Below are positions 26,895 to 35,643 of a stretch of 64,000 nt of DNA, in pieces (position 1 is the stretch's first letter; every line of letters starts with the position of its first letter). The notes under the pieces were generated by a model, which was given only the letters and a program-made list of their open reading frames with translations, was not told where the DNA came from and did no database searches. Made by a program: the position numbers and the translations under genes. Origin of the DNA: Mesorhizobium sp. B2-1-8 (lineage in GTDB: Bacteria; Pseudomonadota; Alphaproteobacteria; Rhizobiales; Rhizobiaceae); NCBI RefSeq assembly GCF_006442545.2, contig NZ_CP083952.1:6312130-6376129 (forward strand), written 5' to 3'.

Positions 26895-26919
26895 TTAAGC
26901 TTGGTTAACGCGTTGTTTA
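26895..26919. promoter_or_regulatory. CtrA-like sites upstream of podJ
   Basis: The gene-free stretch 26657-27111 separates merR from podJ. At 26895-26919 it holds TTAA, TTAA and TTTA; the second and third are spaced TTAA-N7-TTTA, one mismatch from the CtrA consensus TTAA-N7-TTAA. podJ is cell-cycle controlled in Caulobacter. Apart from this and the merR-side site, nothing else is seen in the stretch. Confidence 0.35.
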
Positions 26920-27111
26920 CCACGTTGGGCGAAATGTGCGCATGTCGGCTACCCGTGGTTATCCTGTATCGAATTTTTCACGGTTTTTCGGAGCGCGGGT
27001 GAAACCCGGGAAGCTAGTCTTCCACCGTGGCATGGAAGCGCGGTCGCCTCGTTCCGGCAGGGACTTGGGGAGCTGGTCGCAAGCCGGCCAATCTGAAAGA
27101 CGGACGCACCG

Positions 27112-30100
27112 ATGAACAGCAAGCGGTCCTACCTCGATACACTCAATGCCGGCAGGCAGCGCAAGCCGCAGACCACGCTCGAGCAGTTGAACCGCTCGCT
27201 GGAGACCCTGGAACAGCGCCTGGGGCAGACGCGCGAGGACGCGACGGCACGCCCCGCTCCTCGCCAATATGGCGCCGACCCGCGTTACCCCGCCGCCGAA
27301 CCGCGTTATCCCGCCGCGCAGCCGACGCCCCAGCAGCACTGGTATGAGGATCCGCAGCCGGCACCGCGTGCGCACAACCCGGCGCCCTCCCCTGCTTTCG
27401 ACCAGAATTATCAGGCGATCGCGCGCGACATCGACCGTGTGCGCGGCCAGGAAGACAGCGTCGCCATGGTCGGCAAGATCGCGGGCGAGCTGCGCGGCAT
27501 GCGCGAGGAACTGCGCCACCAGGTGACCTCGGGCCTGCAGCGCGAATTCGACGCGCTGCGCAAGGACATCGATCGCGCCTTCCAGGCGAATGCCAAGCCC
27601 GGCGCGACAGGCAAGGGCAGCGCCGAACTCGGCTTGGAATTCGAGCGGCTTTCCGGCGCCATCAAATCGCTCTCGGAGAAGAGTGACGACAGGAGCGTCA
27701 ATCTGCTGCGACTGGAACTCGAGCAGGTCAAGGCCGCGCTCGACACGCTGGCGCGTGAGGAGAGCGTGCAGAAGGTCGACCGCCGCTGGGACGATTTCGA
27801 CCGCCGCTGGACGGCTTTCGAAGACCGCGTCGACGCCGACCAGCGCAAGCGCTCCGACGATCCAGCCCTTGCGGCCCTGACCGACCGGCTGGAGCAGATC
27901 AGCAACGCCGTCAACAACCTGCCGGAATCGCTGTCGCTGCGTTCGCTGGAGGAAAAGGTCCGCACACTGGCCGGGGCGGTCGACCATTTCGCCAGCCAGC
28001 AGGACAATCGCGGCGGCGCCACGCTGGCCATGATCGACGAGCGGCTGGACGAGATTTCCCGCGCCATCGTAGCCTCGACAGTCGCCGCACAGGCGAATTC
28101 AATCGACCATGAAGCCTTCGAGCGCATCGAGAAGCGGATCGACTCGCTTGCCCAGCAGATCGAGGAAGTGGCGCAGGACCGTCCCGGCAATGTCGTGATC
28201 GACCGGCTGAACACGCTGTCGAGCCGGGTCGATGACCTCGCCGGCCGCGCCAACCTGCCCGAGCAGGCAATGGAACGGCTCGCCAAACAGATCGCGCTGA
28301 TCGCCGACAAGATCGACCAGGCGCCGGCCATGCCTGACGCCGACTACATCTTCCACGGGCTTGAACAGCGCTTCGACGTGCTGTCGGGCATGATGGAGCG
28401 TCGGCAGGGCGACGCCATCGAACAGGGCAACATGCTGTTTCGCGATCTCGAGCGCCGGCTGGACGAGGTTGCCGACCGGCTGGACCAGCGCAGCATGGCG
28501 CAGGTCGACAGCGCCGGCATCATGGACGCCATCGATGCCCGCTTCACCGCACTGGCCAAGCGCATGGAAACGCGCGCTCCCGATCCCGCCGGCGAGGCGG
28601 CGATCCGCGGGCTGGAAAGCCGGCTCGAGGATATTTCAAGCCGGCTGGACGCTTCGGCGGCCCAAGTCGCCGGCATCGATCCGGCGCTGATCCGCAGCCT
28701 GGAGGCGCAGGTCGCCGGCCTGTCGGCGCATCTTTCCAAGCCCAGCACGCCATTGCCGGACTTCGAGGACATCAGCCCGCGCCTCGACGAAATCGAGAAA
28801 GCACTGGCCGGGACCCGCGATTCCATCCTCGGCGCCGCACGCGAAGCGGCTGAGAACGCGGTGCGCTCGCTGGCCGGAACGAGCACCAATACGGCCGCGG
28901 TATCTGGCCTCGCCCAGGACCTGAAGACGCTGGAGACATTGACGCGGCGTTCCGACGAGCGCAATTCGCGCACCTTCGAAGCCATTCACGATACACTGCT
29001 CAAGATCGTCGACAGGCTGGGTTCGCTGGAAACCAGCGACCCGTCCGAAGCGGTGAGCGAACTCCTCGACGTGGCTCCGACCGAACCGAGCGGCTGGCGT
29101 GGCGCGCGGCGACCCAAGATGGCCGTGAACGCACCGTCGATGACCATGGACGAGCCGCAGCCGCTGACCGGCATGGCCGATCTCGACGCGCGTGCCACGG
29201 CCATATTGCGCGCCGAGCCGGTTTCATCAGGCGAGCCGGCGCTGCACGTTGACACGGGGTTGTCTGCCCGGCCGGGCGCGCGCTCGCCCGCGGAAGCCGC
29301 CGCCGCCGCCGCGATGGCCGCACTCGGTTCCGACATCGTCGCCGGAGAGGACCAGCCGGCAGGCCGCAAGTCGATGTTCGGCGGGCTGGCGCGGGCCTTC
29401 AAGGGCAAGAAGGCGGCGGATGTTCCGCCGCTGGCCGGCTCGGCACCGAGCGTCGATTCCCCGAGTGTCGATCTCGATGAGCCGCTCGACCCGAAAGTCG
29501 CCAACCGACCGCTGGAGCCCGGCTCCGGCGCGCCCGACCTCAACGCCATCATGAAGCGCGTGCGCGACGAGCGGGGACAACCGGCAAAGCCCGGCGACAG
29601 CGACGCGGCGAAATCGGATTTCATCGCCGCTGCCCGGCGCGCGGCGCAGGCGGCCGCGGCCGAGGCCGACGCCCTGAAGCGCCAGTCGACCATGAAAGGC
29701 CCGGTCAAGGCCCTCAGGATAGGCGACCTCCTCAAGGCGCGGCGCAAGCCGATCCTGATGGCGGCGGCAGCGATCATGCTGGCGCTTGCCGGCCTGCAAC
29801 TCGGCAAGGCGTTTCTTTCGGATCCCGCCCAGGTGGCAAATAACGACGCGACGCCGATCGTCGCCTCGCAGCCGGTAAAGACGGCCTCTGTCGATACCGC
29901 AAGCCAGCCGAAAACCGAAATCCAGCCGGCGGCGACGGACAGCGCGCCGGCCCGTGCCGTCAGGCAGGCCGAACAATCCGCGCCGGCAAGCAAGGACGAC
30001 ATGGCGGCGCAGACCGTCATGGCCATGCCGTCTGATACGGATGCGATGCCGGATACGGCGTCCACGGCCAGGCCCGCACCGGCGCCGGTCGCGTCGGCCT

Positions 30101-31137
30101 TGGCTTCCGGCCCGAGCACAGCCGCTCCCGACACCATGGCGTCGGCCAAGCCTGTTGCTACGATGACCGCTGCTCCCACCGTGACGGATCCGGCCCCTGC
30201 CGCGCCAATGGCGGCAACGGCCAACGACACGACTGGCGCCGTTGCGCCCATGAACAAGGCGGCGGCGACAGCCGCGACCAAGTTCGACATCCCGGCCGAT
30301 GCCGGCCCTGCCGCCTTGCGTGACGCCGCCGCCGGTGGCGACGCCAAGGCATTGTTCGAGGTCGGCTCGCGCTACGCCGAGTCGCGCGGCGTCAAGGAAG
30401 ACATGCCGGCGGCCGCCAAATGGTACGAGAAATCGGCGGAACTCGGCTTCGCGCCGGCGGAATACCGCATCGGCAATTTCTACGAGAAGGGCATCGGCGT
30501 CGCGCGTGACATCAAGAAGTCGAAGACCTGGTACCAACTCGCCGCCGCGCAGGGCAACGCCAGCGCCATGCACAATCTGGCGGTGCTGTTCGCGATGGCC
30601 GCTGACGGCGTGACCGACAATGAATCGGCCGCGCACTGGTTCCAGGAGGCCGCCGACCTCGGCGTCAAGGACAGCCAGTTCAATCTCGGCATCCTCGCCG
30701 CCAAGGGCGTCGGCATGAAGCAGAACCTGGAAGAATCCTACAAATGGTTCGCACTCGTCGCCAAGACCGGCGACAAGGACGCCGCGGCCAAGCGCGACGA
30801 GATCGCCAATGCGCTGCGGCCCGAGCAGCTCGAGCGGGCGCGCGCCGCGACTGAATTGTGGAAGGCCAAGCCGCTCAACGCGGCGGCCAACTCGGTGGAC
30901 ATTCCCGAATCCTGGCAGGAAGGCACGCCGCAGACGACCGCCGGCATCGACATGAAGAAGGCGGTCAAGAACATCCAGCTCATCCTCAACAAGAACGGCT
31001 ATGACGCCGGCGGCGCCGACGGCGTGATGGGCGACAAGACCAAGAACGCGATCATCGCTTTCCAGACCGCCAACAAGCTGCCGGCGACCGGCGCGGTCGA
31101 CGAGCAACTGGTCAAGGCATTGCTGGCGCGCAAATAA
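27112..31137 (+). CDS. podJ: PodJ-like polar organelle/polarity protein
   Basis: A 1341-residue protein. A cytoplasmic part (residues 1 to about 870) is rich in heptad coiled coils with repeated R-L-D-x-I-x-x-R-L patterns. A single membrane helix follows near residues 878-905 (KPILMAAAAIMLALAGLQLG). A long Ala/Pro/Thr linker then leads to Sel1-type repeats (about 1063-1240, e.g. AAAKWYEKSAELGFAPAEYR) and a C-terminal peptidoglycan-binding domain (about 1280-1340, GYDAGGADGVMGDKTKNAII). This order is that of PodJ, which marks a cell pole and recruits pilus and division regulators. The Tad pilus locus lies in the same window. Confidence 0.88.
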   Translation: MNSKRSYLDTLNAGRQRKPQTTLEQLNRSLETLEQRLGQTREDATARPAPRQYGADPRYPAAEPRYPAAQPTPQQHWYEDPQPAPRAHNPAPSPAFDQNYQAIARDIDRVRGQEDSVAMVGKIAGELRGMREELRHQVTSGLQREFDALRKDIDRAFQANAKPGATGKGSAELGLEFERLSGAIKSLSEKSDDRSVNLLRLELEQVKAALDTLAREESVQKVDRRWDDFDRRWTAFEDRVDADQRKRSDDPALAALTDRLEQISNAVNNLPESLSLRSLEEKVRTLAGAVDHFASQQDNRGGATLAMIDERLDEISRAIVASTVAAQANSIDHEAFERIEKRIDSLAQQIEEVAQDRPGNVVIDRLNTLSSRVDDLAGRANLPEQAMERLAKQIALIADKIDQAPAMPDADYIFHGLEQRFDVLSGMMERRQGDAIEQGNMLFRDLERRLDEVADRLDQRSMAQVDSAGIMDAIDARFTALAKRMETRAPDPAGEAAIRGLESRLEDISSRLDASAAQVAGIDPALIRSLEAQVAGLSAHLSKPSTPLPDFEDISPRLDEIEKALAGTRDSILGAAREAAENAVRSLAGTSTNTAAVSGLAQDLKTLETLTRRSDERNSRTFEAIHDTLLKIVDRLGSLETSDPSEAVSELLDVAPTEPSGWRGARRPKMAVNAPSMTMDEPQPLTGMADLDARATAILRAEPVSSGEPALHVDTGLSARPGARSPAEAAAAAAMAALGSDIVAGEDQPAGRKSMFGGLARAFKGKKAADVPPLAGSAPSVDSPSVDLDEPLDPKVANRPLEPGSGAPDLNAIMKRVRDERGQPAKPGDSDAAKSDFIAAARRAAQAAAAEADALKRQSTMKGPVKALRIGDLLKARRKPILMAAAAIMLALAGLQLGKAFLSDPAQVANNDATPIVASQPVKTASVDTASQPKTEIQPAATDSAPARAVRQAEQSAPASKDDMAAQTVMAMPSDTDAMPDTASTARPAPAPVASALASGPSTAAPDTMASAKPVATMTAAPTVTDPAPAAPMAATANDTTGAVAPMNKAAATAATKFDIPADAGPAALRDAAAGGDAKALFEVGSRYAESRGVKEDMPAAAKWYEKSAELGFAPAEYRIGNFYEKGIGVARDIKKSKTWYQLAAAQGNASAMHNLAVLFAMAADGVTDNESAAHWFQEAADLGVKDSQFNLGILAAKGVGMKQNLEESYKWFALVAKTGDKDAAAKRDEIANALRPEQLERARAATELWKAKPLNAAANSVDIPESWQEGTPQTTAGIDMKKAVKNIQLILNKNGYDAGGADGVMGDKTKNAIIAFQTANKLPATGAVDEQLVKALLARK

Positions 31138-31330
31138 CGGCAGAAGCGTCGTTTCCACGACGCCCTTGCCATATATTTGCCTGTTAACTGCTTGAGTTGT
31201 CTTTTTGTTTCGGCGCGGCGGCGGGGTTTGACCACGCCGCCGCGTCGGCGCAAGAGAAAATTGGCTTTTCGATGCGATACTGTCCGCAACGGCTTTATTC
31301 GCCGACAGGCAAACTGATCGAGACTGACGG

Positions 31331-32254
31331 GTGGGCATCTATCTCCCGATCGCGGAAATTTCCGTAAACGTCTTCGTGCTGCTGGCCATGGGCGCCGCGG
31401 TGGGTTTCCTGTCGGGCATGTTCGGGGTGGGCGGCGGCTTCCTGATCACGCCGTTGCTGATCTTCTACAACATCCCCCCGGCGATCGCGGTCGCCACCGG
31501 CGCCAACCAGGTCATCGCTTCTTCCGTCTCCGGCGTCCTTTCGCACATGAAGCGAGGCACGCTCGACTTCAAGCTCGGCGGCGTACTCCTGGCCGGCGGC
31601 ATCGTCGGCTCGACTGCCGGCATCTTCGTGTTCGGCTTCCTGCGCAAGCTAGGCCAACTCGACCTGTTCATCTCGCTCTCATACGTCGCCCTGCTCGGCA
31701 CCGTTGGAACGATCATGCTGATCGAGAGCGTCAGCGTGCTGCGCGCCACGCGAAGCGGCGCCGCACCGGTGCTGAAGAAGTCTGGCCAGCACAATTGGAT
31801 CCATCGCCTGCCGCTGAAGATGCGGTTCAGGGCCTCGAAGCTGTTCGTCAGTGTCATTCCAGTGCTTGGCCTTGGCGCGAGCATCGGCTTTTTGTCGTCA
31901 GTCACCGGTGTCGGTGGCGGCTTCATCATGGTCCCTGCACTGATCTATCTGCTGAAGGTGCCGACAAATGTCGTCATCGGCACCTCGCTGTTCCAGATCA
32001 TCTTCACCTCGGCCTTTACCACGCTCGTCCATGCCACCACCAACCAGACGGTCGATGTGATGTTGGCCTTCCTTCTGATGGCAGGCGGCGTAGCCGGGGC
32101 GCAATATGGCGCCAAGGCCGGGCAGCGGCTGCGCGGCGAGCAATTGAGAGCCCTGCTGGCGCTGCTGGTGCTGGCGGTGGCGATCCGGCTCGCCACCGAT
32201 CTGTTCGTCACTCCGCCCAACCTTTATTCGCTGTCCGGCGTGGGCCTCAACTGA
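31331..32254 (+). CDS. TauE/SafE (TSUP) family anion exporter
   Basis: A 307-residue membrane protein of about eight helices. The two internal repeats each carry the TSUP signature: GMFGVGGGFLITPLL near residue 30 and SVTGVGGGFIMVPAL near residue 195. Members export sulfite, sulfoacetate or other sulfur oxyanions, or take up sulfate or thiosulfate. The start is GTG 31331. Its TGA overlaps the ATG of the next gene by one base. A sulfite link fits the SoeABC-like genes about 4 kb downstream, but three other genes lie between. Confidence 0.9.
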   Translation: MGIYLPIAEISVNVFVLLAMGAAVGFLSGMFGVGGGFLITPLLIFYNIPPAIAVATGANQVIASSVSGVLSHMKRGTLDFKLGGVLLAGGIVGSTAGIFVFGFLRKLGQLDLFISLSYVALLGTVGTIMLIESVSVLRATRSGAAPVLKKSGQHNWIHRLPLKMRFRASKLFVSVIPVLGLGASIGFLSSVTGVGGGFIMVPALIYLLKVPTNVVIGTSLFQIIFTSAFTTLVHATTNQTVDVMLAFLLMAGGVAGAQYGAKAGQRLRGEQLRALLALLVLAVAIRLATDLFVTPPNLYSLSGVGLN

Positions 32255-33042
32255 TGAAAGGCCTGAAAGCGTTCGCAGCCGTCGCTCTCCTGTCACTGAC
32301 CGCCGCCGCGCCGGCGAAGGCGCAGACGCCGCTGACGGAAAGCATCCAGATCGGTCTCTCCACCGACGCCGTGTCGATCACCGCCGGCTTTTCCGGCGCC
32401 GACCTGACCATTTTCGGTTCGCTGGAAAATCCCGACCCCCTGGTGGCACGACAGGGCCGTTACGACGTCATCGTCGTGCTCGAAGGGCCCCCCAAGCCGG
32501 TGGTGGTGCGCCGCAAGGACCGGGTGCTCGGCGTCTGGGTCAATCTGGACTCCGAGACCTTCGAGAACGTGCCGGTATCCTACTCGGTGGCGACGACGCG
32601 GCCTCTGCAGGACATCACCGAACCCAACAGCTACAGGCAATTATCGCTCGGCGCCTCCAACCTCTACATGCAGCCCGCCGATGCCGGCGACAGCCCCGCG
32701 ACGATCGAGGAATTCACCGCGGCGTTGCGCGAGCGCAAGACGGCGACCGGCCTCTACAGCGAGAATGTCGGCGGCGTGCAATTCCTGTCGCAGAACCTGT
32801 TTCGCGCCACGGTCAGGCTGGCGCCGAATGTGCCGGTCGGCACGCACAAGGCGCGCGCGTTCCTGTTCAAGAGCGGCCTGTTCGTCAAGGAGAGTTCGGC
32901 GCAGCTCGAAATCCGCAAATCGGGCTTCGAACAATCGATCTTCCGCGTTGCCCACGACTATTCGTTCCTCTACGGCGTGTTCGCCATATCGCTGGCCATG
33001 GTGACGGGCTGGCTCGGCCGGCTGGTGTTCCGCAAAGATTGA
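32254..33042 (+). CDS. TIGR02186-like membrane-anchored protein, partner of the TSUP exporter
   Basis: A 262-residue protein with an N-terminal signal peptide (FAAVALLSLTAAAPAKA), a beta-rich periplasmic domain (SITAGFSGADLTIFGSLENP, GVWVNLDSETFENVP) and one C-terminal membrane helix (FLYGVFAISLAMVTGWLG). Proteins of this type are regularly encoded next to TauE/SafE exporters. No function is established. Translational coupling (TGATG) with the exporter supports a complex. Confidence 0.8.
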   Translation: MKGLKAFAAVALLSLTAAAPAKAQTPLTESIQIGLSTDAVSITAGFSGADLTIFGSLENPDPLVARQGRYDVIVVLEGPPKPVVVRRKDRVLGVWVNLDSETFENVPVSYSVATTRPLQDITEPNSYRQLSLGASNLYMQPADAGDSPATIEEFTAALRERKTATGLYSENVGGVQFLSQNLFRATVRLAPNVPVGTHKARAFLFKSGLFVKESSAQLEIRKSGFEQSIFRVAHDYSFLYGVFAISLAMVTGWLGRLVFRKD

Positions 33043-33212
33043 TGCTCCGGGAAAAGAGGGGTTCCCCTTTTCCCGGCCATGCGATAAACCGCCGCCTCCC
33101 AGCCCAGGGGCAAACACGCACATACAATTCGCCGAAGCGGTCCGGCCATCCGGATGACAGCGCGATGCGTCGCCGCTGTTTTGCCGCCACGAAACAATGA
33201 CAGGAGGCTGCA

Positions 33213-34469
33213 ATGCATCAGGCATTCGGCGGCATCGACTTCGGCACGTCCAATTCCACGGTGGGCGTGATCCGGAACGGCAAGGCGCGGCTGGTCCCAC
33301 TGGAGGGCGAACAGCCCACTCTGCCCAGTGCCGTGTTCTTCAACTTCGAGGACGGCCACACCTATTTCGGCCGTCGCGCGATCGGCGATTATACCGACAG
33401 CATCGAAGGCCGCCTGATGCGCTCGTTGAAGAGCGTGCTCGGCAGTTCGCTCGCCCACGAGAAGACGCGTATCAAGGCGCGCCAGATCGGCTTCATCGAC
33501 ATTATCGGCCTGTTCATCGGTCATCTGAGGACGCGGCTGGAGGAGGACGCCGGCGGCGTGGTGGAGAGCGTGGTGCTCGGCCGCCCGGTGCAGTTCGTCG
33601 ATGATGACGCGCAAGCCGACGCGGAGGCGCAAGGCGAGCTCGAGAAGGCTGCCCGTGCCCAGGGCTTCAAGCACATCGCTTTCCAGTTTGAGCCGATCGC
33701 AGCGGCGCTCGACTACGAGCAGAAGGTGACGCGCGAAGAACTGGCGCTGATCATCGACATGGGCGGCGGCACGTCCGACTTCTCGATCGTGCGGGTCTCG
33801 CCGGAGCGGTCGCGATCGACCGACCGCAAGGACGACATCCTGGCCAGCCGCGGCATCCATATCGGCGGCACCGATTTCGACCGGCTGCTGAGCATCGCCC
33901 ATGTCATGCCGCAGCTCGGCTATCTCTCCGCGACCAAGGACGGCAAGCGCAATCTGCCGGCCAGCTACTTCATCGATCTCGCCACATGGCAGCGCATCAA
34001 TCTGGTCTACACCGCCAAGGCGATGACGCATCTGCGCCAAATCCGCTACGAGGCCGCGCGCGCCGACCTGGTCGACCGCTTCATCCATATCGTCGAGCAC
34101 CGCTACGGGCACGCTCTGGCAGCGTTGGTCGAGAAAGCCAAGATAGAGCTGACCGACAGGTCATCCGCGGACGTGGCGGTGACGCTGCCCGACGCGGCGT
34201 TCGCCGCCGGGATCACACGCGACGGGCTGGAGGCAACGATCGCCCGGGAAATCGAGCGGGTCACCGAGACGGTGGCGCAGACCATCCGCGACGCCGGAGT
34301 CAAGCCATCCGACATCACCGCGGTGTTCCTGACCGGCGGATCGACGGCGATCCCGCTGGCAAGGCGGGAAATCCTGTCGCTGGTGCCGCAGGCTTCCGTC
34401 ATAGAAGGCGATATGTTTGGATCGGTCGGGCTTGGCCTGGCGCTCGATGCGCAGCGGAAGTTCGGCTGA
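33213..34469 (+). CDS. Hsp70/actin-fold ATPase, YegD-like
   Basis: A 418-residue protein with Hsp70 ATPase motifs: phosphate 1 GIDFGTSNSTVG, phosphate 2 IDMGGGTSDFSIV and adenosine FLTGGSTAIP. It has no separate substrate-binding domain or C-terminal lid, like YegD. Client and role are unknown. The start at 33213 has AGGAGG 5-6 bases upstream. Its stop is 2 bp from the stop of the convergent lysR gene. Confidence 0.88.
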   Translation: MHQAFGGIDFGTSNSTVGVIRNGKARLVPLEGEQPTLPSAVFFNFEDGHTYFGRRAIGDYTDSIEGRLMRSLKSVLGSSLAHEKTRIKARQIGFIDIIGLFIGHLRTRLEEDAGGVVESVVLGRPVQFVDDDAQADAEAQGELEKAARAQGFKHIAFQFEPIAAALDYEQKVTREELALIIDMGGGTSDFSIVRVSPERSRSTDRKDDILASRGIHIGGTDFDRLLSIAHVMPQLGYLSATKDGKRNLPASYFIDLATWQRINLVYTAKAMTHLRQIRYEAARADLVDRFIHIVEHRYGHALAALVEKAKIELTDRSSADVAVTLPDAAFAAGITRDGLEATIAREIERVTETVAQTIRDAGVKPSDITAVFLTGGSTAIPLARREILSLVPQASVIEGDMFGSVGLGLALDAQRKFG

Positions 34470-34471
34470 TC

Positions 34472-35368
34472 CTACCCTGACCCGTTCATCTCCGCAGCCA
34501 GATGCGCCCTCAGCGCCATCTGGGCCAGGCTTGCCTGACGGTCCCGATGGGTGATCATGGCGAAGTCGCGCTTCGGCAATTCGATCGGCACGGCTCTCAG
34601 GCTCCCCTCGGCGACGGCCCGCCCGACGACGAGCTCCGAAATAATGGTCGCGCCAGCACCCGCCTCGACCGCCTGGCGAACCGCCTCGTTGCTGGGCAGC
34701 ACCAGAAATATCTGCAAGTCGGCAAGTGAAATCCCCTCGCGGCGCGCCAAGTCCTCCAGCACTTCGCGCGTGCCGGAGCCGCCTTCGCGGATAATCCAGC
34801 GCAGACCGGTGATGTCTGGGCGGCCCGGTGCGGTTTCGGCGATCTTGGGATGGGAACTGGCAACGACCAGCATCAGCCGGTCGGTGTCGACCTTGGCGCG
34901 GCGCAACAAGTCGGACTCGGTGCGCCCTTCGACCAGGCCGAGATCGGCGGTTCCATCGAGCACGCTGGCCTCGACCTGCCTTGTGTTGCCGATGGTGACG
35001 CTCAGCCTGACGGCGGGATAGGCCTCGTGGAAGGAGGCCAGCCGGCGCGGCAGCCAATAGCTGGCAATGGTCAGGCTGGCGGCGATGGAGAGGCTGCCGG
35101 CGACCGTCTGCGAAACATGTTCCAGCACGTTGCGGGCGGCGGCGGCACGCTCCAGAACGGCCTTGGCCTCGGGCAGGAACCGGTGGCCGGTCTGGGCCAG
35201 CTCAATATTGCGGCCGACGCGGTTGAACAGATGGACACCGTGCTGCTCTTCCAGCGCGCGAATGGCCGCCGACGCGGCCGACTGGGAAATGCCCAGGAGC
35301 TCGGCTGCCTTGGTCATGTGGCCGCGCTCGGCGACGGCGACGAAAATGCGCAACTGATCCAGGGTCAT
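34472..35368 (-). CDS. LysR-family regulator
   Basis: A 298-residue LysR protein. The winged helix-turn-helix is at the N-terminus (MTLDQLRIFVAVAERGHMTK, AAELLGISQSAASAAIRALE), and the type 2 periplasmic-binding effector domain occupies the rest. The start at ATG 35368 matches the family; an in-frame TTG at 35386 is less likely. It is divergent from the soeA-like gene, so it probably controls that operon, by analogy with other divergent LysR pairs. Confidence 0.9.
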   Translation of the reverse strand: MTLDQLRIFVAVAERGHMTKAAELLGISQSAASAAIRALEEQHGVHLFNRVGRNIELAQTGHRFLPEAKAVLERAAAARNVLEHVSQTVAGSLSIAASLTIASYWLPRRLASFHEAYPAVRLSVTIGNTRQVEASVLDGTADLGLVEGRTESDLLRRAKVDTDRLMLVVASSHPKIAETAPGRPDITGLRWIIREGGSGTREVLEDLARREGISLADLQIFLVLPSNEAVRQAVEAGAGATIISELVVGRAVAEGSLRAVPIELPKRDFAMITHRDRQASLAQMALRAHLAAEMNGSG

Positions 35369-35552
35369 GCGTGCATTAAGAAGCAATATCGATCGAATTT
35401 ACAAGAACAACTGATTAGACGGGTCGATAGCTTTATTCTACTTTTTCAGGCGAAGTTAGAAAAAATTAGCCTGCAGGTCGCAGAGAACAAAATGATCGGG
35501 CGGTTCAGATCCCTGCTTGCGCATTGGACCCGCGGCATCCGGCGCCGGTTGG

Positions 35553-35572
35553 CCGGTGATCGATATCACCCG
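35553..35572. promoter_or_regulatory. Inverted repeat in the lysR-soeA spacer
   Basis: GGTGAT and ATCACC flank CGAT about 75 bp before soeA. The 275-bp spacer also has an A/T-rich block at about 35390-35470 that could hold the two divergent promoters. Possible LysR binding site. Confidence 0.3.
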
Positions 35573-35643
35573 GAAGAGCATTACATGCGCGGCCCCGGGC
35601 CGAAGACGCGAGCCAAATCCGCCGGCCGCGCGAGCAGCACGGG

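Noticed and set aside
29227..31338. 703-residue minus-strand open frame
   Set aside because: Antisense to podJ; low-complexity Arg/Gly-rich translation typical of a shadow frame in GC-rich DNA.
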